From Treponema sp. (GTDB lineage Bacteria > Spirochaetota > Spirochaetia > Treponematales > Breznakiellaceae): a stretch of 7,300 nucleotides of DNA. The notes under the pieces are model-generated. The model was not told where the DNA came from, did not search any database, and was given only the letters and a program-made list of their open reading frames with translations. Every line of letters starts with the position of its first letter. Within the stretch, counting starts at the first letter, position 1. Made by a program: the position numbers and the translations under genes. This document shows positions 1 through 5,515 of the stretch, in pieces. The stretch lies in contig JAISRD010000005.1 in the NCBI GenBank assembly GCA_031273835.1, positions 1-7,300 of the forward strand. Reading direction: 5' to 3'.

Positions 1-375
1 GCCTCCCTCATATACCGGGCCCTTATGGACAGGGAGGCGGTCTCCTCCCAGGTGATTACCCATTTGAAAATTGTGCTGCTCCACGCCCGTACCGGGGGAA
101 CCGGCATACCGGTTTTTGCCCTTATCATGCCGGAGCATGGCGTTTTTTCGGGCGCTTATTTTCACGGGGCAAAATCCTGCCTGCTCATGCTTCTGCCTAA
201 GCACAGCCCCCGGGAGATGAACGAAATCATGGGCATCATCAGCGGCGCCCTGGTGGACAACGGCGCTTTTCTTGATATGGTTCATAGGGGAAATATCCGG
301 CAGCTGCGCTCAATGCTGGAATCAGAGATATCGGAATATCTTGTTCAATATTGCAAAGAAACCGTAAAGGCTTAG
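1..375 (+). CDS. C-terminal part of a protein ending in a PTS EIIA-type domain (probable MtlR/PRD-type regulator)
   Basis: The frame is open from the first base to the TAG at 373-375, so the gene starts upstream of the window. About 124 residues are visible. They look like a PTS EIIA type-2 (fructose/mannitol) domain. An L-x-x-RE segment (residues about 8-12) is followed by LLHART, whose His is in the position of the phosphorylated His of these domains. Next comes a segment rich in small and hydrophobic residues, and a C-terminal helix pair ending YLVQYCKETVKA. The LLHART form, rather than the PHAR or PHG of transport EIIAs, is what I associate with the EIIA-like domain closing BglG/MtlR-type PRD transcription activators. 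The gene sits 8 bp upstream of an EIIA gene and would suit a pathway-specific regulator controlled by PTS phosphorylation. A transporter with a C-terminal EIIA domain is the main alternative, since the N-terminal part is not visible. Confidence 0.6.
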   Translation, partial: ASLIYRALMDREAVSSQVITHLKIVLLHARTGGTGIPVFALIMPEHGVFSGAYFHGAKSCLLMLLPKHSPREMNEIMGIISGALVDNGAFLDMVHRGNIRQLRSMLESEISEYLVQYCKETVKA

Positions 376-383
376 GAGGTTTT

Positions 384-833
384 ATGTCCGACGTAAGTGA
401 AATGTTTAAGATTGAGAATATCATTCTCAATCTGCCCGCCGAAGACAGCGACGCGGTGATACGCCGCTGCGGGGAGATGCTCGTCCGTAACGGTTATGCG
501 GGGGAAAAGTATATCGAGGGGATGCTGGCCCGGGATCATTCCTTTAGCTGCGCCATCGGTAACTTTATCGCCATCCCCCACGGGGAAAAGGAGTATAAGG
601 AACATATCCTTTCTCCCGGTATTGTGGTGCTGGTGTATCCCGGCGGCATAGACTGGCACGGTGTGCCCGTACACCTGGTTATCGGTATTGCCGCCCGCGG
701 GGAAGAACACCTGGATATCCTGGGAAACGTGGTGGATAATATCGATGACGGACAGGATGTGCTCAATCTGATCGGAAAAAATGACCGGCAGGCCGTCTAT
801 GATATGTTCTGCGGCAAAGAGGCCCCTTCATGA
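384..833 (+). CDS. PTS mannitol-type EIIA component (stand-alone, MtlF-like)
   Basis: This 149-residue cytoplasmic phosphocarrier would pass phosphate from HPr to the EIIB domain of a sugar transporter. The length fits single-domain mannitol EIIA proteins. The active-site His is His66 in FIAIPHGE, matching the AVPHG motif of the mannitol enzyme. A second family hallmark, VIGIAARGEEHL (about residues 99-110), supplies His109, the position of the second conserved His in mannitol EIIA. The start at 384 is chosen because AGGAGG at 374-379 overlaps the upstream stop and lies 4 nt before the ATG; an in-frame ATG at 351 lies inside the preceding gene and lacks such a site. The stop overlaps the fruK start as ATGA, so the two are probably translationally coupled. 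Subfamily resemblance is to mannitol, but the neighbouring kinase uses fructose 1-phosphate, so the sugar carried is uncertain. Confidence 0.9.
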   Translation: MSDVSEMFKIENIILNLPAEDSDAVIRRCGEMLVRNGYAGEKYIEGMLARDHSFSCAIGNFIAIPHGEKEYKEHILSPGIVVLVYPGGIDWHGVPVHLVIGIAARGEEHLDILGNVVDNIDDGQDVLNLIGKNDRQAVYDMFCGKEAPS

Positions 834-1762
834 TCGTTACGGTAACGCTGAATCCGGCGCTGGATAAGACCGCCCATGTTAACCGGGTATGTCCCGGCGC
901 CCTTAACCGCCTGCGGGATGTGGTGGTAGACGCCGGGGGCAAGGGGGTCAACGTATCCGTCGTTGTTTCCGTTCTGGGGGGCAAAACAATAGCCTCGGGC
1001 TTTGCGGGAGGAAGCACCGGGGAGGAATTGCTGCTGCGCCTGGATAAGCGGGCCATACCCCATGATTTTGTCCGTACCGCGGGGACTACCCGGGTCAACC
1101 TGAAGCTCATTGATGATGAGGGGGCGCTGACCGAACTCAACGAACCGGGGGCGCTGATTTCCCCTGAAGAATGGCAGACCCTGGAAAAGAAGCTCTACTC
1201 GCTGGCCTCAAAGGACACGATCTTTGTCCTGTCCGGCAGCCTGCCCCGGGGCCTTGGGACGGACACCTACCGGAACCTGTGCCTCGCCCTGCGGGGCCGG
1301 GAGGGGGCCCGGGTTTTTGTCGACGCCGACGGGGAGCCCCTGCGGCAGGCCCTGCTCGCGCCGCCGGATTATATCAAGCCCAACCGCTATGAGATACTTC
1401 AGTATTTTTCCGCCCCTCCCGATACGCCGGAAACTCAACTGGTGGAATTCTGCGGGGAACTTTTGAACAAGGGCCTGAGTTTTGTCGCCCTCTCCATGGG
1501 TGAGGACGGGGCGGTATTCGTAAGTAAAACCGCCTCTTACCGCGCGCCGCCCCTTCGGGTTCCGGTACGTTCCACCGTAGGGGCCGGGGACAGCATGGTT
1601 GCCGCCCTGGCCTATGGCATGGATCGGGGGCTTTCCCAGGAGCGGTGTATGACACTGGCCGTGGCGGCGTCGGCGGGGGCGGTAACGACCGAGGGTACGA
1701 GGCCTCCGGACCTTGCCCTGGTAAGGGAGCTTGAGGCTCAGGTACAACTGCGCCGGATTTAA
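830..1762 (+). CDS. fruK: 1-phosphofructokinase (PfkB/ribokinase family)
   Basis: FruK phosphorylates fructose 1-phosphate with ATP to fructose 1,6-bisphosphate, feeding PTS-imported fructose into glycolysis in the cytoplasm. The 310 residues are normal length for the family. The start MIVTVTLNPALDKT is characteristic, with Asp12 in the LD substrate-binding position. GGKGVNV (36-42), TELNEPG (101-107), LSGSLPRG (134-141) and KPN (183-185) follow in the expected order. TVGAGDSMVA (249-258) contains the anion hole and the catalytic base Asp254. The ATG overlaps the TGA of the EIIA gene by 4 nt. A related PfkB kinase such as tagatose-6-phosphate kinase shares most motifs, but TELNEPG and the PTS setting favour 1-phosphofructokinase. 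Confidence 0.93.
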   Translation: MIVTVTLNPALDKTAHVNRVCPGALNRLRDVVVDAGGKGVNVSVVVSVLGGKTIASGFAGGSTGEELLLRLDKRAIPHDFVRTAGTTRVNLKLIDDEGALTELNEPGALISPEEWQTLEKKLYSLASKDTIFVLSGSLPRGLGTDTYRNLCLALRGREGARVFVDADGEPLRQALLAPPDYIKPNRYEILQYFSAPPDTPETQLVEFCGELLNKGLSFVALSMGEDGAVFVSKTASYRAPPLRVPVRSTVGAGDSMVAALAYGMDRGLSQERCMTLAVAASAGAVTTEGTRPPDLALVRELEAQVQLRRI

Positions 1763-1819
1763 TTACCCGGTTTTGTAGTTTTATGGTTTTATAAACTTTA
1801 TAAATTAAGGAAGATTATC
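1763..1819 (+). promoter_or_regulatory. AT-rich gap before ptsI: ribosome binding site, possible weak promoter
   Basis: This 57-bp spacer is far more AT-rich than the genes on either side. AAGGAAG at 1807-1813 is a good ribosome binding site for the ATG at 1820. TTGTAG (1773-1778), TATAAA (1790-1795) and a second TATAAA (1799-1804) resemble promoter hexamers, but the spacings (11 and 20 bp) are not the usual 16-18. The gap may therefore give ptsI its own promoter or be a simple operon spacer. No terminator hairpin is seen here, so read-through from fruK is likely. Confidence 0.3.
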
Positions 1820-3442
1820 ATGGCAATTTTACAGGGAAAGGGCGTCTCAGGGGGCATCGCGATTGGACGGCTGGAATTTTTTGTGAGGTCCCATTTTGCC
1901 GCCGAACGCAGGGCGGTAGAAGACACGGAGGGGGAACTGGCCCGCTTTGAAAGGGCCCGTAAGACGGCGGAGGAACAGCTGGACCAATTGTCCGCCATGA
2001 CGGTGGGCAGGCTGGGCAAGGAAAACGCCGAACTTTTTGATGTACATAAGATGATGCTCAAGGACGAGGATTTTCTTGAGGCTATTACCGGGATCATCAA
2101 GGATGAAAAACTCTGCGCCGAATACGCCGTGGTGGAAACGGGCAAACAGTTTGCCAATGACTTTGCGGAAATGGACGATGATTACATGAAGGAACGGGCC
2201 GCCGACGTACTGGATGTGGCCGGCAGGGTGCTGTCTATCCTCTCAGGCGCACAGGGGGGGGCGGCCCAGAGCGGGGAGCCGGTGATCCTAGCGGCCGATG
2301 ATTTCAGTCCCAGCGAAACCGCCCAATTTGACAGGACCCTGGTGCTGGGGCTGGCAACCCAGCGGGGTTCCGGCAATTCCCACACGGCGATCTTTGCCCG
2401 GACCATGGGGATACCGGCGGTCATAGGGCTCGGCGCCGCCCTTGCTCCCGGCATGGCCCCTGCCATGGCGGCCCTGGACGGCGATACCGGGCAGCTCTAC
2501 ATCGACCCGGCGCCGACCCTTCTTACGGAATTGAAGGCAAAACAGGCAAAACTACAGGTGGAAATACAGGCCCTGGAACGTTTTCGGGGAAAGCCGACCA
2601 AAACAAAGAGCGGCAAAACCATTAAGCTCTTCGCCAATATCGGAACCGTGGCCGACGCGGACGCCGCCGTACTTGGGGACGCCGAGGGGATAGGCCTGTT
2701 CCGCAGCGAATTCCTCTACCTTGAACGGGGGGATTATCCCGGTGAGCAGGTCCAGTACGAAGCCTACCGCCGTACCCTCGAAAAAATGAAGGGCAAACAG
2801 GTAATCATCCGCACCCTGGACATCGGAGCGGATAAACAGGCCGCCTATTTCAAGCTGCCCCCGGAGGAAAACCCCGCCCTGGGGTTCCGGGCCATACGGA
2901 TTTGCCTTGCCCGGCCGGAGATATTCAAGACCCAGCTCCGGGCGATATACCGCGCCTCCCTGTACGGCAGCGCGGCGATCATGTTCCCCATGATCAACAG
3001 CGTGGAGGATATCAGGCGGGCAAAGACGATTGTGGAGGAGGTGCGCCGGGATCTGGCGGCGGAACAGATCGCCTTTGATCAGGGGGTCCCCATTGGCATC
3101 ATGATCGAAACCCCCGCCGCGGCGATCATCAGCGATCTGCTTGCCCGGGAGGTAGACTTTTTCAGCATCGGCACGAACGACCTTACCCAATATACCCTTG
3201 CCGTTGACCGTCAAAACGAAGCTATCGGGGAATTCTGCGATACCCGCCACGAGGCCATACTGCGCCTGATCCGTACAACCGTGGAGAACGCCCACAAAGC
3301 GGGAATACAAGCCGGTATTTGCGGTTCCCTTGCCGCGGACCCCGCGCTTACCCAAACCTTTGTGGACATAGGCGTCGATGAGCTGTCGGTTGTCCCCTCC
3401 GCTATTCTGCGGCTGCGGCAAAGCATCGCCGAAATGGATTGA
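1820..3442 (+). CDS. ptsI: Phosphoenolpyruvate-protein phosphotransferase (PTS enzyme I)
   Basis: Enzyme I takes phosphate from PEP and passes it to HPr, the first step shared by all PTS sugars; it is a cytoplasmic dimer. The 540 residues are slightly short of the usual 570-575. The N-terminal part carries the HPr-binding helical region and the phosphohistidine loop with His188 in GSGNSHTAIFART. The linker at about 232-262 leads into the PEP-binding barrel: GIGLFRSEFLY (290-300, Arg295), RTLDIGADK (331-339), ENPALGFRAIR (350-360), IMIETPAA (427-434, metal ligand Glu430) and GTNDLTQY (451-458, metal ligand Asp454). Cys501 in GICGSLAAD is the catalytic Cys. Two loops differ from the textbook consensus (GSGNSH for GGRTSH; CGSLAAD for CGELAGD), but all main catalytic residues are present. 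The ATG at 1820 has AAGGAAG upstream. No ptsH is adjacent. Confidence 0.95.
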   Translation: MAILQGKGVSGGIAIGRLEFFVRSHFAAERRAVEDTEGELARFERARKTAEEQLDQLSAMTVGRLGKENAELFDVHKMMLKDEDFLEAITGIIKDEKLCAEYAVVETGKQFANDFAEMDDDYMKERAADVLDVAGRVLSILSGAQGGAAQSGEPVILAADDFSPSETAQFDRTLVLGLATQRGSGNSHTAIFARTMGIPAVIGLGAALAPGMAPAMAALDGDTGQLYIDPAPTLLTELKAKQAKLQVEIQALERFRGKPTKTKSGKTIKLFANIGTVADADAAVLGDAEGIGLFRSEFLYLERGDYPGEQVQYEAYRRTLEKMKGKQVIIRTLDIGADKQAAYFKLPPEENPALGFRAIRICLARPEIFKTQLRAIYRASLYGSAAIMFPMINSVEDIRRAKTIVEEVRRDLAAEQIAFDQGVPIGIMIETPAAAIISDLLAREVDFFSIGTNDLTQYTLAVDRQNEAIGEFCDTRHEAILRLIRTTVENAHKAGIQAGICGSLAADPALTQTFVDIGVDELSVVPSAILRLRQSIAEMD

Positions 3443-3453
3443 CGGGGGATAGT

Positions 3454-3469
3454 ATTGATAGATTGATAG
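3454..3469. repeat. Tandem 8-bp duplication after ptsI
   Basis: ATTGATAG occurs twice head to tail, 12 bp after the ptsI stop. It may be a slippage product; no function is suggested by the sequence. Confidence 0.5.
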
Positions 3470-3489
3470 CAAAGACAGCTCTCCCTGCG

Positions 3490-3532
3490 GCCGGAGTTTT
3501 GCGGCTTTTTTTGCTAAAAAAGCCACAAAAAC
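3490..3532. terminator. Hairpin between convergent ptsI and the membrane-protein gene, probable bidirectional terminator
   Basis: Arms 3496-3512 and 3516-3532 pair almost completely (GTTTTGCGGC plus seven T against six A plus GCCACAAAAAC) around a 3-nt loop. On the + strand a small alternative stem GCCG (3490-3493) / CGGC (3502-3505) is followed directly by seven T, the usual intrinsic terminator form. The position between two convergent genes supports termination. The same hairpin is part of the dispersed repeat at 3496-3555. Confidence 0.5.
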
Positions 3533-3555
3533 CTACAAGTCCCACAGGCTCCTAG
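3496..3555 (-). repeat. Hairpin repeat element, copy A
   Basis: Read on the - strand from 3555, this stretch runs CTAG-G-AGCCTGT, four variable bases, CTTGTAGGTTT, and then the T6/A7 hairpin. The same order occurs on the + strand at 4264-4323. Differences between the copies fall largely in the paired arms, where both copies still fold. The CTAG at its start includes the TAG stop of the - strand gene at 3552-3932, so the element abuts or supplies that stop codon. Confidence 0.7.
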
Positions 3556-3932
3556 ATTTCCCCGTCGGAGTCGTCAAAGCCGGCTATGGCTTCTTCTACG
3601 GTCTTTCTGTTCCTGTCCCGCATCCCGATGAAAAAGATCAGCCCCAGAAGGGCCAGCAGCACCACCAGGAAGATCAGGAGGCTCAGAATATTGGCGCCCT
3701 TTCCGGGGACCTTATCCGTCACCACCGCCTGGGGGATGTAAAGCTCCGCCTCCGACTTTCCGGGGCCCCGCGCAACAAAGAAGCCGCAGACCCCGAGGGA
3801 GAGCCCCATAGCTATCATGGCCCCCAAAGCCGCGCGTCTCAAAGTCCGGGAGGACTTTTTTGAGAAAAAAAAGTAAACCACAAGACCCGCCAGTCCGGCC
3901 GAAAGGACGGACAATACAATAAGCAACACCAT
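3552..3932 (-). CDS. Small three-helix membrane protein of unknown function
   Basis: I do not recognise the family. The 126 residues contain three clear hydrophobic segments, at about 2-23, 34-53 and 81-103. Positive residues follow helix 1 (KKSSRTLRR, 25-33) and helix 3 (RDRNRK, 105-110). This predicts those loops in the cytoplasm, an outside loop at about 54-80, and an acidic cytoplasmic tail ending FDDSDGEI. Helix 1 could be an uncleaved signal anchor. The start at 3932 is fixed by an in-frame TAG two codons upstream. GGAGGTGA (3951-3944) lies 11 nt before the ATG, a little far but strong. The gene is convergent with ptsI and divergent from moaA, and probably transcribed alone. The hydrophobic pattern and good ribosome binding site make it a credible gene although no family is known to me. 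Confidence 0.7.
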   Translation of the reverse strand: MVLLIVLSVLSAGLAGLVVYFFFSKKSSRTLRRAALGAMIAMGLSLGVCGFFVARGPGKSEAELYIPQAVVTDKVPGKGANILSLLIFLVVLLALLGLIFFIGMRDRNRKTVEEAIAGFDDSDGEI

Positions 3933-4044
3933 AAGCGTCTATCTCACCTCCGGACTGCCATGGTACTATAATGAGAGGGCTGGTTAAAGTGGGGCAAAAA
4001 GAAAACATCTAAAAGTTTCAGTTTGCCGGCCCTCCTTATATGTG

Positions 4045-4081
4045 AGCTTTTCCCAAAACTCGGTTAGTTTTGGGAAAAGCT
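4045..4081. repeat. Perfect 16-bp inverted repeat with CCCAAAAC core (stem-loop 1)
   Basis: AGCTTTTCCCAAAACT (4045-4060) and its exact complement (4066-4081) flank a CGGTT loop. It is the best-preserved of three stem-loops sharing this core in the next 175 bp. No T-run follows, so it is not a typical terminator. Confidence 0.85.
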
Positions 4082-4084
4082 TCC

Positions 4085-4112
4085 GAAAAAGCGCCCTAAA
4101 GTCCGCTTTTTC
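4085..4112. repeat. 9-bp inverted repeat GAAAAAGCG/CGCTTTTTC, terminator-like
   Basis: Arms 4085-4093 and 4104-4112 are exact complements around a 10-nt loop. Each arm ends in a run of five A or T, so a bidirectional terminator is possible, but no gene ends here on either strand. It fills the space between stem-loops 1 and 2. Confidence 0.55.
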
Positions 4113-4131
4113 ATTTAAATTTCAAGGTTGC

Positions 4132-4163
4132 TTTCCCAAAACTGAGGTTTTGGGAAAACCTCA
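4132..4163. repeat. Two overlapping, mutually exclusive inverted repeats (stem-loop 2)
   Basis: TTTCCCAAAAC (4132-4142) pairs with GTTTTGGGAAA (4147-4157) around TGAG. The second arm can instead take part in TGAGGTTTT (4143-4151) with AAAACCTCA (4155-4163) around GGG. Both are perfect (11 bp and 9 bp) and cannot form together. Confidence 0.75.
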
Positions 4164-4174
4164 TGTTATAGTAT

Positions 4175-4218
4175 ATAGAGGCGTTTCCAAAACCAACCGA
4201 GTTTCGGGAACGCTCTAT
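4175..4218. repeat. Diverged third stem-loop of the CCCAAAAC family
   Basis: The left arm 4175-4193 (ATAGAGGCGTTTCCAAAAC) pairs with the right arm 4201-4218 (GTTTCGGGAACGCTCTAT) with one bulged base and wobble or mismatched positions, around a 7-nt loop. The CCAAAAC...GTTTCGG centre resembles stem-loops 1 and 2. A TATAAT hexamer at 4216-4221 overlaps its 3' end; there is no -35-like sequence at the right distance. Confidence 0.6.
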
Positions 4219-4263
4219 AATACCGCGTTTATTCACAGGACGTAAAGGGCGGAATCGACCGGC

Positions 4264-4323
4264 CTAGCAGCCTGTTGCTCTTGTAGGTTTCATGGCTTTT
4301 TTAGTTAAAAAAGCCATGAAACC
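4264..4323 (+). repeat. Hairpin repeat element, copy B, with perfect 17-bp stem
   Basis: The order CTAG-C-AGCCTGT, four variable bases, CTTGTAGGTTT and the hairpin matches copy A (3496-3555) in the opposite orientation. The stem is perfect: GGTTTCATGGC plus six T (4286-4302) against six A plus GCCATGAAACC (4307-4323), with loop AGTT. The stem sequence differs from copy A but pairing is kept. It lies upstream of moaA, not after a gene, so a terminator role is less obvious here. Confidence 0.75.
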
Positions 4324-4344
4324 ACGATAAAGGGGCATGCTTTC

Positions 4345-4432
4345 GGAGTTTGTAACGTAAATCGAACCGAAGGTTCGCAACCGCCGATTAGGCGGTTTTT
4401 TGAGATTTTATGCGCGAAGCGCAACAAACTCC
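4345..4432 (+). promoter_or_regulatory. 88-nt multi-hairpin element in the moaA leader (candidate cis-regulatory RNA or small repeat element)
   Basis: The ends GGAGTTTGT (4345-4353) and ACAAACTCC (4424-4432) are exact complements, and pairing can continue inward with mismatches. Enclosed are three local hairpins: CGAACC-GAA-GGTTCG (4363-4377), AACCGCC-GATTA-GGCGGTT (4379-4397, followed by T) and TGCGC-GAA-GCGCA (4411-4423). This would fold as a closed multibranch RNA ending 54 nt before the moaA ATG. It does not match what I recall of the molybdenum-cofactor (Moco) riboswitch, so I do not call it one. A terminal-inverted-repeat element such as a MITE is the alternative. Confidence 0.5.
4379..4401 (+). 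terminator. Intrinsic terminator-like hairpin upstream of moaA (possible attenuator)
   Basis: A 7-bp stem AACCGCC/GGCGGTT with loop GATTA runs straight into a six-T tract (4396-4401). It points toward moaA and follows no gene on the + strand, so it would act on leader transcripts. The AACCG at 4365-4369 repeats the start of the terminator's 5' arm and could compete for CGGTT at 4393-4397, a simple way to switch. Confidence 0.6.
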
Positions 4433-4438
4433 CAGGAA

Positions 4439-4454
4439 CCCCCTCAGGCGGGGG
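4439..4454 (+). repeat. Short GC hairpin before the moaA ribosome binding site
   Basis: CCCCC (4439-4443) pairs with GGGGG (4450-4454) around TCAGGC, 22 nt before the AGGGGG ribosome binding site. CCCCC could alternatively pair with that GGGGG (4478-4482) and mask it; this is inference only. Confidence 0.35.
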
Positions 4455-4486
4455 AGGCGGAGCCGAGCTTAAACACAGGGGGCATA

Positions 4487-5506
4487 ATGATAGACCGGAC
4501 GCATGAACCGGAGGCAGGGGGACTCAGGGATTCCCGGGGCAGGCTTATTGATTACCTCAGAGTTTCGGTAACCGACCGCTGTAATCTGCGCTGCGCATAT
4601 TGCATGAGCGAAGAAGGGATAGCGTGGAAACCCCACGGGGATATGCTCTCTTTTGAAGAGCTCCTCCGGTGCTGCCGGGTGACGGCGGCCCTGGGGATCC
4701 GGAAGGTCAAGGTCACCGGGGGAGAGCCGCTGGTACGCCGGGGGACGGCGGGTTTTATCGCCGCCCTCAAGGCCGTGCCGGGGATAAAACAGGTAACCCT
4801 CACCAGTAACGGCATCCTCCTCGGGGAAGAACTGGGCAGGCTTGCGGCGGCGGGGCTGGACGGGGTAAATATCAGCCTGGATACCCTGGACGGGGAGACC
4901 TTCCGCCGCCTTACCCGCCGGGACGGTTTGGACAAGACCCTCCGGGCTGTTGAGGGGGCCTGGGCCGCGGGGCTGAAGGTCAAGATAAATTGCGTTCCCC
5001 TCCGGGGGATCAACGATCACGAACTGGCCGCCATAGCCGCCCTGGCGAAGGACAGGCCGCTGGCGGTGCGGTTTATCGAACTCATGCCCCTGGGAAACGC
5101 CGAGGGCTTCAGGCCGGTAGCCGGGGAAGAAGCTGCGGCGGCGCTGGAAGGGCGGTACGGAAAACTTACGCCCTTTGCGGGGAAGCCGGGGAACGGGCCG
5201 GCGGTGTATTATACCCTGGAAGGCTTCGCCGGGATCGTCGGTTTTATCAACCCCCTGAGCCGGGGTTTTTGCGAAACCTGCAACCGGATGCGGCTCAGTT
5301 CCCAGGGGATTTTGAAGCCCTGCCTGGCCGGCGAGGTTTGCCTGGATCTCCGCGCCCTGCTCCGCTCCGGGGCGGACGACGGCGCCCTCAGGCAGGCGGT
5401 CCTTGAGGCCGCGGCCCGGAAGCCGGCGGGTCATCATTTTTCGGGGCTTTGCGGAAAAGCCGGGGAGCGCTGCAGGGATCAGGAAATGTTCCGCATCGGG
5501 GGATAG
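4487..5506 (+). CDS. moaA: GTP 3',8-cyclase MoaA (molybdenum cofactor biosynthesis)
   Basis: MoaA is a radical-SAM enzyme that rearranges GTP to 3',8-cyclo-GTP, the first step toward molybdopterin; MoaC completes the step to cPMP but is not in this window. The 339 residues match family length. The N-terminal SAM cluster is DRCNLRCAYC with Cys32, Cys36 and Cys39. KVTGGEPLVRR (75-85) and NISLDTL (128-134) follow. The C-terminal substrate cluster is GFCETCNRMRL...KPC with Cys262, Cys265 and Cys279. The protein ends in IGG, the Gly-Gly tail needed for activity in characterised MoaA. The frame is open upstream to an ATG at 4400, but that start sits in the terminator hairpin. The ATG at 4487 has AGGGGG 4 nt upstream and gives the expected N-terminus. 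It is first in an operon with the MOSC gene 9 bp downstream. Confidence 0.95.
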   Translation: MIDRTHEPEAGGLRDSRGRLIDYLRVSVTDRCNLRCAYCMSEEGIAWKPHGDMLSFEELLRCCRVTAALGIRKVKVTGGEPLVRRGTAGFIAALKAVPGIKQVTLTSNGILLGEELGRLAAAGLDGVNISLDTLDGETFRRLTRRDGLDKTLRAVEGAWAAGLKVKINCVPLRGINDHELAAIAALAKDRPLAVRFIELMPLGNAEGFRPVAGEEAAAALEGRYGKLTPFAGKPGNGPAVYYTLEGFAGIVGFINPLSRGFCETCNRMRLSSQGILKPCLAGEVCLDLRALLRSGADDGALRQAVLEAAARKPAGHHFSGLCGKAGERCRDQEMFRIGG

Positions 5507-5515
5507 GGGGTTGTC

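Larger units (their letters stand above)
3933..4486. other. 554-bp divergent intergenic region filled with inverted repeats
   Basis: No convincing gene lies between the membrane-protein start and moaA. The first ~110 bp contain the ribosome binding site of the - strand gene and a symmetric ACTATAAT/ATTATAGT stretch at 3965-3972 that could serve as a -10 box on either strand, though I find no matching -35. From 4045 to 4454 the DNA is almost continuous inverted repeats, each listed separately. The region is AT-richer than the flanking genes. It must hold the promoters of both divergent units, but none is clear by eye. Confidence 0.7.

Noticed and set aside
2552..3526. Long - strand open frame (324 codons) opposite ptsI
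   Set aside because: It is antisense to conserved enzyme I motifs and has no protein features of its own.
4216..4221. Perfect TATAAT as a moaA promoter (and another at 3967-3972)
   Set aside because: Neither has a recognisable -35 at 16-18 bp; both sit in symmetric sequence, so they are only weak candidates.
4042..4245. A 67-codon + strand open frame across the stem-loop cluster
   Set aside because: Its codons are mostly the arms of the inverted repeats, it has no ribosome binding site, and the protein has no recognisable character.
4045..4432. CRISPR array
   Set aside because: The repeats are individual hairpins of different sequence and irregular spacing, without uniform repeat-spacer units or cas genes.
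4400..4486. Extending moaA to the ATG at 4400
   Set aside because: The ATG overlaps the T-tract of the terminator hairpin, lacks a ribosome binding site, and adds residues not typical of MoaA.
4345..4486. Known Moco riboswitch
   Set aside because: The position is right, but the hairpin layout does not match the motif as I remember it; only a covariance-model search could settle it.
4469..5437. Long - strand open frame (322 codons) opposite moaA
   Set aside because: It lies antisense to an unmistakable moaA, is rich in Pro, Gly and Arg, and is an effect of high GC codon use.
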